NCBI GenBank assembly: GCA_009760855.2 | Contig: WPIO01000001.1 | Coordinates: forward strand, 3,986,001-4,050,000 | Source of the DNA: Cristatella mucedo | Lineage: Eukaryota; Bryozoa; Phylactolaemata; Cristatellidae | Direction of reading: 5' to 3' | DNA length: 64,000 nucleotides | Shown here: one piece after another, positions 38,901 through 50,624 of the stretch | Layout: each line of letters opens with the position of its first letter | How positions within the stretch are numbered: the stretch's first letter is position 1 | The notes under the pieces: generated by a model | Database searches by the model: none | What the model was told of the DNA's origin: nothing | The model's input: the letters and a program-made list of their open reading frames with translations, nothing else | Position numbers and translations under genes: made by a program

Positions 38901-41900
38901 GCAGCCGGTCATTACCGCTGACCCAGTCGTCATCAGAGCCTGCTACTCGTGAGCAACTGCAGCCGCCCACACAACCGCCACTGCTACTTACGGCGCTGCA
39001 TGCATGCGGTAGCCTGTCGGCGCACACACTAAGGCTATTTGCCAGCAGTGAAGCTGGCAGCAGAGGGTCAACGGTGGCGAACGTGCGTGCACTCTGCTGT
39101 GTGAGCTGCTGCTACCACCTGCTGGAAGAAGAGTTCGTAGCCAATCCGTATGATGCTGCTGGTGAGTGTGTCTTGATTGCTTTTGCTTGATAATTGTTGA
39201 ACTTGGTGACATCCTCTGCCGAATAGTCAGATCTGAATGGGAGCAGGCACGTAAAGTTTCTTAATGATCTTGTATATGTGTGCAAGTGCTATGAGTCAAT
39301 GGTACTGGATGAGTAATGATTTGTAAAGCAAGTGGTTCAGCATTAAAAGATCCTTACATCATACCGACCATCTTAGCTCACCGGATGTACATTTTCATGC
39401 TGCAACATTCTCGGCTAAGCCTTAGTCTTGCACCGATCTGCCCCAAGTGCCATCAGCATGGTTATCTGTAGCTAGAAATATTCAACGCCAACCCGACTGA
39501 CTAGGCAACCACAATTTTTACCACACAACGTGGAAAAGCTTTTGATTTGCCTTTCGTACTGCAAGGTGGGTGGGAAACAGGTAGAGCAAGATTACTTTGG
39601 TAATGGACACCCAAATTTTAGCAGATGGTACATACGATAAGTCAGATGGTACATAAGATAAGTCTGTGCCCATTTTAAGGTATAGGTTTTCCAATTTCTG
39701 AATAACATTTAGTGTATCCTTACTTGTAATTGGTTGTATCATCATTCAATTTGAGAAAGTTTGTGGCTACTCAAGTGCAAATGTCAGCAATATATGCAGC
39801 AAGGTAGTTAAGCGAGCTTGGAGCCCTGCAAGGCTTGGGGAAACTAAGCGAATTCTCGGATGATTATTGCCTGTTGACATCAATACTTTGAAATATGCCA
39901 TTGAGATATGATCTAAACCGTTGCAGTCCAATGCTAATGATGCCTTCGTGAGATCTTCGGCACTAAATGAGGACTAGATTTACTGCTACCATGCATAGGT
40001 AACATAATAAATATGTCCTTAGCCTCACATGTTCTCCCTGTACCTTTCTAAAATCTTTTTTTTAGGATAATCACTAAGAAGGCAACAATAGACTAAGAGA
40101 ATTTGAGCGACTTGTGGCAAGTCTCCCTGTGCCCATTCTATTCAATGACACTGGAACTAGTAGTGGCCGACCTGCTAAACTTATATATCAAAACTTCAAA
40201 CTTGGGCAGGAAGTTCCAGTTCAGGTTTTCGAACTAATCATTCCACAGAGTCAGCATTGCTACGGTTCTACATGATCGTTTCAGGAATGCAGGCGTAGGT
40301 AGCATCTCTTTGCTTGTTTCTTGCGTGATCTTTTGGCAGCATTTGATACCATTGATCACCAAGTTTCTGAGTGTCTCTCATCTTGCCTAGGCATCGCTGT
40401 CACTGCATTGCAATGGCTAAATGCAAGGTCGTATCTCTTATTCGCACAGAAAGCCACTTAGGCTTTGAGTGCACTCTAGAAAACTCCTTCGGAACACCCA
40501 CCCAGTCCTTGCGGCTTTATAGAGTTACAGATGGAGATACATTGCATTGCAATATATTATAGTATATCTCAGTGCGAGATTCTAGAGCATTGGTGTCAAC
40601 GGAAAACAGTCATTCGAGGAGCTTCTAAAGTAGGGGTAGCTCAGGGCTCTACTTTTTATCACAAGTTATACTCTCCCTCTTATCGATGTTATCGCCAAGC
40701 ACAATCTAAAAAAAATATAATTCATTTGTATAGCACTCTAAGAGAACTTAATCTCTATTCAGGTGCGTTGCATATGCCACGGGGCTCGAGCCTACGACCT
40801 CGGCCAGACCTCGGTCGGGGGAAGCACCTTAACCACTGGGCCAAACCAGTGCACTAGGCTTTTATTTCTATGCAGATGACACATAGGTGTACCTAAACTG
40901 TGATCCCTCCCTGCCTTTCAGCTCGTAAAACTAAACTCACTTGCTGCTTGTATTGCTGACATTTGCACTTGCATGACCAAACATTATCAAATTGAATGAT
41001 GTTAATAGCCCAATTTACGAATTACATGCAAACCATGTATTACTCAGTAATTGGAAAACCTATACCTAAAAGTGGGCTCTGCCAGCATATCTTTTGTAGC
41101 ATCTTAACAAAATCTGGGTGGACTATTTTAAAGTCACCTTTGACTAGACGATCACATCAGCTCCACAGTCAAGTCTTCCTACTTTCAGCTACTTAACATT
41201 GCGAAATTTCGAGCCTTCTTGGCAATAACGTTTATCTGTCGTGATTGTTGATGTGGCACATTACACCTTTCTCACCGACCTGCACCGGCTCTCCATCAAG
41301 CAGCACATCGACTTCAAGATTTGGCCACTCACTTTTAGGTCCCTTCATTCTCTCCTTCACCAGGCCACCTATCCAAACTGCTTACCAACCTGGCTAGTCA
41401 TGGTACATACCATCTGCTGTTCTGACTCAAGTCGTGTAGCTTTGCCTCGAACTAACCTCAAATCCCTTGGAGACAGTACATTTAGTGTGTAGGTTTCCAT
41501 AGCCTGGAACTCACCACCGCCTGACGTCACGACATCCTCCGACTGGAAGACTTTTAAAAGGAGCTCAAATGCACGTGTTTTGCACAGCATGTGCTGGGTC
41601 AGTGGAAGTTGTTGTTCGTGTGCCTATGTTTTCCGCCGCTGTTCATGTTATCACTAGCCCTATTGACATGCTTCTCTGTGAACTCGTGTAAAATGCCTAG
41701 AATGAGATTTAGTTATCTGAATGTACTATACAAAAAAGCCCCATTATTATTATTATTATTGATGAACAGTATCAAGCACTGCCAAGAAACTCGGGAGAAC
41801 TTGCAGTCTACTCTATGTAAGTCAGCATCCGTGAGAGGGTCGTTATTCACACACAGCATTGCAGACTCTGTGGAGTGGTAAGCTCTAAAACCTGACTAGA

Positions 41901-44900
41901 ACTGGCTAGATTTGAAGTTTTGACATACAAGTTCAACTGGTCTGCCACTACTCGTATCAGTATCTTTTATAGAAATAAGCAGACGGGAAAGTTGCTGAAG
42001 TTCTCCTGGTCTAGTGCTGACTGGTTTGGCTTAGGGAGCAAGGTGCTCACCTTTAACTACCAAGGTCGTGGGCTCGAGCCCTGAAGCATATGTGAAGCAA
42101 CTGGATAGATATCTAGTTCTCTTAGGACACTATACAAATGAAGTATATCTTTGATTATTTTTTTACGAGTGGTCCAACTATAGCCTTTTGAAGAGTGCAA
42201 GGCCAAGACCTGAAATTATGGATATGTTTATTAGGTTAGTTATGCAAGGCAGCCGTAGATGTATGTGTCTCAGATGGAGTATTGTTGATATAGGATCTAG
42301 AGGCTAGTAGTATTTATAGACTAGGAGATGAGCTTCGAGATGAGGTAATTGAATGTGGGCATTTAATCGAAGTAAGGAACAGAAGGTGAAGACTTCTGTT
42401 GGGATTTTTCCTCAAGATGGATTTCTGATCTTCTTGCTGACCAAGAAGCTAGTGAAGCGATCTTATAATTGAGATTGAGGCCACTTCCACCTTGGTGGTA
42501 GCATGGCAGACGAATCGTTGCCTTAATCGATAGTCTCTGTGCAAAACGATCGGTTGACGAAGGAAAATGTTGCTGGTTTAGTTGTGAATCCAGCACTGTT
42601 GTCAATTAAAATTCACCCGACAGCTTGGGCCTCTATGAGAAAACCTCTGCATTCGTACAGAGATGTCTGTTTGCAGGAGTCTATTAGCTTGATTATTCCC
42701 CTGAATTGCATGAGTTGTCTTGCCAGCAAATTGAACGCTTTGACATATCAGTGGAGTGCTGTATGCTGACTGTCTACTTCTTCTTTCATACTATGTGATC
42801 TGCATGCCTCAATTAGGCATTACATTACATTACAAATTCTTTGGCGATCTTTTTGCAAATGTCTTGTGTGGCTTGCTTCAGGTGAGAGCTCATTAGAGCC
42901 TCCGTGTTTTCCTATGTCGTTGCTGTTAAGGAGCAAGAGGTGTGCATTAGGACGGAATGCGAGGGTGCTGTCAGCGCAGTCCCTTGAAAAGAATTTCGAT
43001 CCCGTAAGAATGGCCCGCTTAATTTATCTGCTGCCTGCCCTATGCATGCGCATGGAAATTGTCAGTAGCATTTGAGGCTGGTCGGCATGTTTTACTTGTC
43101 AGTCAAGGGCTCTTCTAGCATACGCCACTCCTCCACCTATCTTTCCATCAGGAAGTGGTTCGGCCTCTGTACTGGAGGGCCCTGCTCCAGGTCATACTTG
43201 CCGATATATCCGGCCTGTCGGACAAGGTATGGATGGTGGGAAAAATCGCTCGCAAGTCCTCCACGTTTGTCGACTATGCGCGCAGATGCTTGCGCAAGCT
43301 GGAGCTGGGGGACCAAGTAAGCTGCTACTGCTACTGCCACGTAATGCTGCTGCTGCCATCACAGCTACTTTCCTCCGTTTTCTGCTGTGGCTGTTAAATC
43401 TCAGTTCTGAAAAGTGGTTGGTAGCTGTGATCTGCCATTCAAGATCAAGCACTTGTCCTATTTAAGCTGTGGTGGGTTATGCTGGCTTGTGTCCTGTGAC
43501 TGCCGGTGCTGTGCCATGCGCAGCAGGTGCTATTTGTGGAAAATGTTACCATAACGACCAATTACGTCAAAGGCATTTATATGCCGTGGCAATCAACAGC
43601 TCATACCAATTATGAAGTATCGTGGCCTTTTTTGGTATTGACTAGCTTGTGTGTTTGTGTACAAGCTGATTTTATTGTATTAGCTTCCTTAACTTAACCC
43701 CTTCCACATTTTGGTGCTCTAACACTTGATAAGTGATTATTCTAGACATTGACTAGTGAGTGTTTTTTATGCAGTAGTCCTGCTTGCAACAAGTTGTGGG
43801 CCTATGATTCACCAGTGTCGTTGGGCTAGAGAAATTCGTGGAAGATAATTTTCGACTAAGTAGTACAAAGGCTAAGTCGTTCTTCATTGCCAACGGCCTA
43901 CGGAGTATGATTGCATGAGAGGAGAAATGGCATGATGACAATAGCTTGTCGGGAGAAGAGATCACTTAAGGACCGGTGTTCATAATCGGTGCTCCAACAA
44001 AGCTCTTGTAGTGCTAGGCATAGCTTTTCGTCTGCCTGCTTGCTTAATCCTGGTTGGTAGGTAAGAGAAGGAGTCAACTGTATTTGGAAACCCAATGCTA
44101 CTGGATGCTCGGTGAGAGGAAGTGTTGGAAAATTACACCTCACCATCCAATCACAGCAAAGGGATGTATTAGCTCTGAACAGCATCAACAGCACATGTAA
44201 ATTGTGACTTTTACATCATCGGGACTTTTTCTTGCTACTGACTAGCTTTTATATATGTGTACGGCCTTGTGTGATTGTATGGGTTGATCATCTCTTCCAC
44301 ATTTCGTTGCTCACACTGCTTGGCCTTCCTGGCAGAACTTCTCTTGAGCTCGGTACAAGTCGTTGAGCTCAATACGTTTATTTACAGCAAGCAGCATAAT
44401 GCACTCCTGCTGTAGCGGTGTGTGAGTCCTCCTGAAAAGGGTGATTCACTATTCCCTGTCAGGGAATGATGGTCGAGGTCCTGGCACAGAGGAAATCGTT
44501 GGCCCAAATGATGCCCATTTCGCAGGATATCGCTCGGCTTTGTCACAAGCATTGTTGCTGTCCGAAACACTCCTGCTTGCATCAATTTCAACTTGCTACA
44601 CTTCTTTCTGAACTTAAGGTAATGTGGGTCGCGAAGATATTTCTATAAATGTGTAACTTGGTGAAATTGATCTGGCTCTCGTGAGATGGCGACTGCCTGT
44701 CACAGGTCTCACTCCTCTTTCTTACCCACATCCTGCTTAGCAGCTTCTTACTAGGCCAAACTGCATCACAGTATCATCCACCGGCTTGCAACCCTCGAAA
44801 TTTTTCCACTAACACTGTAGCTATTCCTTTCACGTGCTAATGGATCCCCCACCTTTTTAAACATCGGAGACAAAAATCTTTGGCTAAGGAGAGTGGAGAA

Positions 44901-47726
44901 TGATTCGTTTCACTCCGCACATTCACTAGCGTATGCGAAGCGTGCAGGACAGGCAGCACTATGCCGCCCCAAATGTGCACATCTGCACACCGTGTTGCCG
45001 TTCGTGCACCACGAAGGGGTACTGCTCGGCTCCTGCCTTTTCGCCCATGCACAGCCGCTGCCATTCGTCACTTCGTTCAGCCAGCTCGTCGTGTCACCGC
45101 CACATTGGCTCGATTCTCTTAGCTGACGGATGACGAGCTGGCTGCCTACGAGCAGCGCTACCACGGCTGCGAGCAGAAGATGCACGCCTATATCCTGCTG
45201 CGTTCTGTGCTCTCCGAGGCCATTGAGCACGTGGTACTGCTCGACCGGCTGTTCTTCTTGGCCGAGCAGGTATGTGGCAAGTTCTGGTGCCGAACCGTGT
45301 TGGCAGGGGCATGTGAGACTTGCCGTGCGAGCGCTCGCTCGAGACACGGCACGACGCAACCGGCAGGGAGCTCCATTCGACGATGCGGGAATTTGCCAGG
45401 GTGGTGGCTTTGGGGAAAATCGTTGGCTCCAGGGGGCCCCGTACTCGTCAGCTGAGTCTTCTCCGGTGAGCAGCACTGCTTTGTGTCGCTGTTCATAGCC
45501 AACTTGTAACATGGGTTAGAGATAATCTTGACTAGTTTTTTTGGTGCTGCCAGCAGTCAGTGTGTGGGCGTGCCGTTTCTGCAAGCCACGAGATCTTGCT
45601 CTGCCTGCTCTTCTTCATCCTCTCCATTTTGCTTGTCAGTAATTTCTGTTTCCTGTCGACTTGACAAGAATGGCACGGTATATGTTTATGTATATGTACA
45701 TAACTTTTTGACGAATCCACCTTTTTGGTGCAGATGGAGGCACCTGATTTTAAACCCTGCAGAACCACCATGGCCCGATATCGACAGCAGCTAAGGCAGG
45801 GCCGTTGGCCCACTCTCTAGTAGCCAACCTACTTTTCAGTAAAACTCAAGCTCTGTGTAATGCGCTGCATCAAAAGAGACAATGCTGAAGCTGGTGGCCT
45901 CTGCTTTGCCAGACAAGGAAATCATGAAGAATAATGGTGGGCCGGTCACACTAAACGAGCATGTTTTTTCTTCGGGCTTTCTATAGATCATTTCGCATAC
46001 TGCACATCATTTTAGTATGTCTGGCATCGTAGAAAGCCCTCTTTATACCCGAATGAATTTACACATGCAGCAGCCACTGCCATACTTCGAGAATTTTTAT
46101 GACGCTGAGCGTATGCATGAAATTTTTTTTTTCAAATGTCAGCGCTATTATTTTAGACTCGGCTGGCTCCAGATTTTTAGCCAATTGATTTGATTAGCAG
46201 TCATTATGTGCCACATGGGTCAGCAGTAGGGGCATGCTAGTATCAGACCGTGTCTTGCCATCAAAACCATTGCTGTAATATGGCTTTGTTCCCACAACGA
46301 CATAGGAAGAATGATATCCGACCGCCAGTTACCGGTGGCTTGGTGGGGGAGGGCATCTTTTTGTACTCGCATTATATAAAAAGAGGGGTAAGAGCTGAGT
46401 TCATTTGGCTTGACGGATAATCGCAATTAATTTGGCTGATGAGTGAGCTACCGGCCAGCATCTAACCTTTGGGCTGAGAGAAATCTTGTATTTTTTAACA
46501 TCGAAAAACGACATATTCTAGATTACACTTATCAAAGACGGCTAGGACGTTTGACAGAAATCTGGCTTCGAACGTGCATCTATAATTAGCTCATTCCTTG
46601 ACTCGGCTGTACCTCTGCCTGTCACTAAGCAGTTATAGTGTAGAATGTGGCAAAAAGGCAATGCCAGCATCACCACTGCTCGCCATCCTTCGCCGTGCTA
46701 GATGCTCTTTCTAGTCATGGTCAGCCACCTTGACTGATCGCATGAAAATAAGGATACCTGTGAAAATAATGGGACTTACGAATGTTCTGTGGATGTTTTA
46801 CTGTGAGCTGCTGCAGTCACTGCAGATAAGAGCAAGTTTTGCCACATACAGTTACGAGAAATAGTCATGGATCCAAAGTAGCATATAGTCGTCCCTCGTT
46901 TATTACTGTAAATCAGTTCCAGACTCTACCGCGATAAGTGAGTTTCGGCGAAGTAGGAGTATTTATTTGTAAATCGAATATTTTTGTAGTTAGGGCATAG
47001 AAAGCCTGCTCACGACCCTATAAATACGGTTTCTAACATTATTAGAACCCTCTGGACATGAAATAACATCCCTTTAGTCACCATTACCTAGTATTACCCA
47101 ATATATTAGACATCATAAGAGAAAATATTAGACGTTGCAAATATCATATTATTATATATTTAGTTACACGCACAGGTTCTTACATGCAACCTCTAACTTA
47201 TGAAAATAGTGCAACTTATTCGATGATGAAGCCGTGAAGATGAAAGATGTACGGCACAGCAAAGAAGAACAAGGTTACTGCTCCTCTGGAGGCGAAACTT
47301 CAGTAGGAGAGACTTCATGTGGTTCAGTATTTTCAGCAGGTGCATCGTTTCTTCCACGTTCCATACATATAGTAATTTTAAATTTAATTGGAATACAGGG
47401 TGTGTGTAATTGACTCAGACAACAGAGCACGTGCTGTATCATTTTCACTATGTCGATCAACTTTTTAATGAATATGTGTGTTTGAAAAACCGCGATGGAG
47501 TGAAGCCGTTAAAGTCGAAGGGCAAAGAGGGACGACTGTACACCCTAATATCTATTATTGCTGTCTTATACGCTACCCACGGCTGGAGTACTGAAAAGTC
47601 CTGTATGCTCCTATTTTGTAGGACAGCATCAATGATGCATACATCGTGCGATTGTTCGACCCTACAATTTCTCCACGGTGCTTAGCTATTGTTGCAACTA
47701 GGAGTGCTTGGTCGGCAATGTCGTGA
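35701..47726 (+). CDS. METTL25: METTL25-family methyltransferase, complete eight-exon gene
   Basis: METTL25/METTL25B (RRNAD1) proteins are class I SAM-dependent methyltransferases; I do not assign a substrate. Exons: 35701-35940, 36151-36498, 36582-36783, 38718-39161, 42882-43003, 43152-43316, 45123-45269, 47622-47726. They join in phase to 1,773 nt, 590 residues, with no internal stop (human METTL25 is about 600). Motifs: WDFLSGYLGLANSHT near the start; CFMREKKAHEVEAMAALC; SAM motif I VVDVGSGRGYL (197-207) with GLSVLGID; LTALHACGSLSAHTLRLF (354-371); CCYHLLEEEF (394-403); LGRNARVLSAQSLE; LYWRALLQ and VGKIARKSSTFVDYARR; VVLLDRLFFLAEQ; VRLFDPTISPRCLAIVATR at the end. Intron 4 carries nested retroposons. 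METTL25 versus METTL25B paralogue is not settled, but length favours METTL25. Confidence 0.92.
36151..36498 (+). CDS. METTL25: METTL25 exon 2
   Basis: 116 codons, acceptor TTATTATAG and donor GTATGT, phase 0. A variable Ser/Pro-rich half is followed by VQAFAWAAHRCRG, KCFMREKKAHEVEAMAALC and AAVHGVKH, leading into the SAM motif. Confidence 0.88.
36582..36783 (+). CDS. METTL25: METTL25 exon 3 (SAM motif I)
   Basis: 202 nt, acceptor AACTGTGTAG and donor GTTAAT, ending in phase 1. It encodes VVDVGSGRGYLPSILALQYG, LSVLGIDASASNTDSA and ARRRLGKLGKQW. Confidence 0.92.
38718..39161 (+). CDS. METTL25: METTL25 exon 4
   Basis: 444 nt, acceptor TCTCGGTAG and donor GTGAGT, phases 1 and 1. A Ser/Gln-rich stretch is followed by LLLTALHACGSLSAHTLRLF and VRALCCVSCCYHLLEEEF, family-diagnostic blocks. 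Confidence 0.9.
39622..39663. repeat. 21-bp direct tandem duplication
   Basis: CAGATGGTACATACGATAAGT and a copy with one change (ACATAAGATAAGT), back to back in METTL25 intron 4. Confidence 0.8.
40440..40562 (+). mobile_element. LINE-A 3' tail inserted in LINE-B
   Basis: CACTTAGGCTTTGAGTGCAC, AAACTCCTTCGGAACACCCA and GGCTTTATAGAGTTACAGA, then GGAGATACATTGCATTGCA form the LINE-A tail. Flanks GTATCTCTTA and TATATCTCAG share TATCTC, a likely short target duplication. Confidence 0.75.
40715..40858 (-). mobile_element. SINE-2, full, inserted just before the YADD of a LINE
   Basis: On minus: GGCCCAGTGGTTAAGGTGC (A-box region), GACCTCGGCCGAGGTCGT-type centre, GGGCTCGAGCCCC-like B box, CATATGCAACGCACCTG and AGAGATTAAGTTCTCTTAGA, then ACAAATGAATT. 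LINE-B reading resumes with FYFYADDT directly after it. Confidence 0.85.
42015..42150 (+). mobile_element. SINE-2, plus orientation
   Basis: GACTGGTTTGGCTTAGGGAG (A-box region), ACCAAGGTCGTGGGCTCGAG (B box), GCATATGTGAAGCAACTGGA, and CTAGTTCTCTTAGGACACTA with ACAAATG at the end. METTL25 intron 4. Confidence 0.8.
42882..43003 (+). CDS. METTL25: METTL25 exon 5
   Basis: 122 nt, acceptor TTGCTTCAG and donor GTAAGA. It encodes PPCFPMSLLLRSKRCALGRN, then ARVLSAQSLEKNF. This matches the FPMS...GRNAR block of the family. Confidence 0.9.
43152..43316 (+). CDS. METTL25: METTL25 exon 6
   Basis: 55 codons, acceptor TTTCCATCAG and donor GTAAGC, phase 0. It encodes EVVRPLYWRALLQVILADI and VGKIARKSSTFVDYARRCL. 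Confidence 0.92.
45123..45269 (+). CDS. METTL25: METTL25 exon 7
   Basis: 49 codons, acceptor ATTCTCTTAG and donor GTATGT, phase 0. It encodes LTDDELAAYEQRYHGCEQ and LRSVLSEAIEHVVLLDRLFF, the LAPxIExLILLDR block. Confidence 0.92.
46878..47190. mobile_element. Probable non-autonomous DNA transposon remnant
   Basis: TCGTCCCTCGTTTATTACTG, then CCGCGATAAGTGAGTTTCGG and CGAAGTAGGAG resembles a widespread animal MITE-like end (CGCGATAAGTGAATTTCCGCG type). A matching second end was not found, so family and borders are uncertain. METTL25 intron 7. Confidence 0.4.
47622..47726 (+). CDS. METTL25: METTL25 terminal exon
   Basis: 34 codons plus TGA, acceptor TATTTTGTAG, phase 0. It encodes DSINDAYIVRLFDPTISPRC, then LAIVATRSAWSAMS. 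LFDPxxSPRxxxxxA is the conserved family C-terminus. Confidence 0.93.
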   Translation, partial: DSINDAYIVRLFDPTISPRCLAIVATRSAWSAMS

Positions 47727-48980
47727 TGTATTTACCAGGTTCTCTGGGCAAAACACGTGTCGCGTTTTCTAGACAGGGTTTTCTAGACAATTTTAGCAGT
47801 CACGTGTTTAATCATCGCAGTACCATACTGCTACGACTTTTTATTTCGTCGATCCTTTGAAATACAACATTCCCTCACATCTTGTGTCTGCGGCTGTGCC
47901 AGCTTCGTATTGTTTCGTTTGTGCAGGCCTGCTTTTGGAGCCTGCTCGATGCACATCGCCTGCCGAAACACATCACGACACACAAGCCGGACCTCGCGAT
48001 ACCATTATGTACCCTTGCTTACATTTATTAGAAACATCAGAGCAGACAATACTTTAAATTGAACTCCATTTGCACTCTAGTTTTCACACTGCTTTCCGAA
48101 AAGGATGCCCATCTTGGACGGTGAGTCTATAATGCACATGCCTGTAACTCATCAGACGGCCATGCAGACTGCTGTATACCAGACAGCCAGTTCTGAACAG
48201 TTGGGTTTAATAGATTGTCTTGGTAAACTTTGTGCATGAACTTGCATCGAGCTAACTAAATTTGGATCTATGTCCCACGTATATGCGTACATAGTTGCCT
48301 AAACCTGAGTTACTGATTTGCTAGTTGGTTCTGACCAGTAGGAAGAGAGCCTGTCTGCACCATTATAAAGGTTCATGTAAGGGATAAAATGTATCTTTAA
48401 AGTCTAAAAATTAAATTTCACTTGAACAAGACCAGAAGTAAGTACCAAACTGGGATCGTTTTATCGCCGTGGATCCGAAATTAAAGGGAATGAAGCACGT
48501 AGAAAATATGCATAGTTGAAACGACAGCTTGCTAGATCAGTCGGATTATGGCTGCCGAAATATTTATTATTCACGGTTCATACATTGTAAGGGATTTGGG
48601 ACCGGTACTGTGAAAATCTATGGTTAGGCGGCATAAAAGCTGAAGTCTTGCAATAGTCAGTTATTTGAGCTCGAGTTGTGCTCCAGGCTCTGAGCCTCGA
48701 CATTGTGTCCCTTAGCTTTACACCGGTCGGCCGTGAGGTAGTTGGAGCACACCGGGGCTTATTACGAACGCATATAAACATCCGTAGCCTTGAATTGACT
48801 TCTCTACGCTATGGATACGAACTTGTTATCTTGGGTATGGGTATCTTCGTTGCTCCTGAGTCCAGCATCTGTCGGCACACTTGCTTGCATTGGTATTGCA
48901 CCTAGAAGTCGCTAGCCGTGCTTTAAGGCTTTGCCCAGATTCCTGTCATACGTCGACACAAAGCAAATGACAGCACGGTT
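47727..48980. other. METTL25 3' flank, no gene recognised
   Basis: It probably starts with METTL25 3' UTR. No canonical AATAAA is seen in the first few hundred bases. Only short ORFs. Confidence 0.35.
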
Positions 48981-48981
48981 A

Positions 48982-49727
48982 GGCTTGGTTTAGACGGCGA
49001 GTCTTGCTTCCTACCTACCCGAGTCTTACTTGGGTTCTCCTTTTTGTAGACGGCTTAGACGGCAAGTCTTGGTTCCTTCCTACTCCCTTCGCCCACTGGG
49101 TGTTCGTGGCAAAATTACTTTTGTCAGGGAGCTAGGTAATGGCTCTACATGAGGCACATTCCAGTGAATTGGAGTTGGCTGCCGCTGCTTATGTTTGGCT
49201 TCAACTAGAGCAGAAGAAGCCACCTCAAAATCTGATTTATGAACTCCGAGCACAGAGTGTTCCACAAAAGCGAATTCTCGTGGAACATATCGATGATTTC
49301 GCCGGTCAAGGCAGTAGGCGTGGCCTGAACTGCGCCTACGATTGGTCTTCTGCTAAGTCTTGGATGAAAAAGTAGAATCAGGTGCTGACACTGCATGCTG
49401 CCACTAACCACGTTTGCATGCTGACCCTGTGCATGTCACCCCTAACCATATTATTCGTTTTGTTTGTTTTTCAAGCATGATGCTACTCATCATTCACTTG
49501 CATGTTCCTTTGCAGCAAATGTAAAGCGCCTAGAAAGAGATTAAGTTATCTGAGGGCGCTTTATCAAGTGCATTATTATTATTATATTCTAATCGGGTTT
49601 GGCTGCCGAGTCTTCGTCAAGCCCTCCCTGAGTCTTGAACCGCCCCACCGTAGTGGTGTCGTGTAAACCGAAGACTCGAGTAAGTAGTAAGCAGGTAAGA
49701 AGCAAGACTCAGCGTCTGAACCAGGCT
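48982..49727. mobile_element. PIF/Harbinger-like short element with inverted ends
   Basis: The left end GGCTTGGTTTAGACGGCGAG (then TCTTGCTTCCTACC) matches the reverse complement of the right end, AGCCTGGTTCAGACGCTGAG (then TCTTGCTTCTTACC). Flanks are TTA and TTT, close to the 3-bp TWA target duplication of Harbinger elements. A second, shortened copy of the left end sits at about 49053-49085. Inside is a 78-codon ORF (49139-49375) of unknown family and a LINE-B 3' end inserted at about 49380-49585. Confidence 0.65.
49380..49585 (+). mobile_element. LINE-B 3' UTR and tail
   Basis: GTGCTGACACTGCATGCTGC, CACCCCTAACCATATTATTC and AATGTAAAGCGCCTAGAAAG, then AGATTAAGTTATCTGAGGGC, GCTTTATCAAG and (ATT)n. 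It is nested in the Harbinger-like element. Confidence 0.8.
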
Positions 49728-50364
49728 TTTCGAGCGCTGTTTTCGCAGACTAGTTCTGAATGAACGTGCAATCAGCAACACCCTATTTTTGTAAAGTTGC
49801 AAGCTGCATAAGAGCAGCAGAGAAAGCCACTCAATGTCACTCTGCCAAAAGTCGAAAGCTATATTTCTGTCAAACACTTGACAACAGCATGAGGACTGAA
49901 GAAGTAAACGTGTTCTCGAATCTTAAAAAATCGCTGTATTCGTGGGCAACTGCGAGACCAATAGAACATTAAAACTCCGTCGCTAGTGCGGGGTCATTAG
50001 CAAGATCGCCGGGCAGTCAAGCCCGACATCCCAATCAATTTTTTTAGTTTTCCTTCACTTTACACAAGTATAGGCCACTTCTGAAATCAAAGTGCTTCGT
50101 GCCGCAATTAAAGGTTAAGGATTTAATTACTAAATTTGATTAAAATTACTAAAAGTACTTTCATCCTTTACCAACATGGACGTGTCTACTAACAATTTCA
50201 GAACCGTAGCATATGTTGACAGTGTAGCGATAGCTTGTACAGAAGCTACCAACAGCATCGCAGCCCGACATACAGTTTGTTAAATTCCAGCCCTAGGCCA
50301 AGATCACGCTCCTAGCCAATTGCAGAGCAGTGCGTTTCTTGTGACGCCGGTCACAGTTTGTTTA

Positions 50365-50580
50365 CAGTGATGCCTTGACTTGCGAGCTTCATTCTTGACG
50401 TGACGGAGCTCGTAACTCAAATTACTCGTATGTCAAATTAATTTTTAACATTGAAATGAATTGAAAAGCCATTCATGGGTTCCCGGATACCCAAAAAGAC
50501 CGCGATTTTGTCTGTTTAAATTAAAAAGTGTAATGATAAATAATGAATAGAGTATGAGAAAAATGAGATAGAATATACTG

Positions 50581-50624
<44 letters not shown>

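Larger units (their letters stand above)
40300..41770 (+). mobile_element. LINE-B copy, decayed, hosting two insertions
   Basis: Reverse-transcriptase words FDTIDHQVSECLSS and GVAQGSTFYHKLYSP, then FYFYADDT, followed by LHRLSIKQHIDFKIWPLTFR and SLHSLLHQA, the LINE-B C-terminus, tail AAAATGCCTAGAATGAGATT and (ATT)n. It has many stops. LINE-A tail sequence (about 40440-40562) and a SINE-2 (40715-40858) interrupt it. It lies in METTL25 intron 4 in gene orientation. Confidence 0.75.

Noticed and set aside
44466-44648. Open frame ending near GTAATG as a METTL25 exon between 6 and 7
   Set aside because: Exons 6 and 7 join in phase 0 at a conserved block boundary; the insert resembles no family segment.
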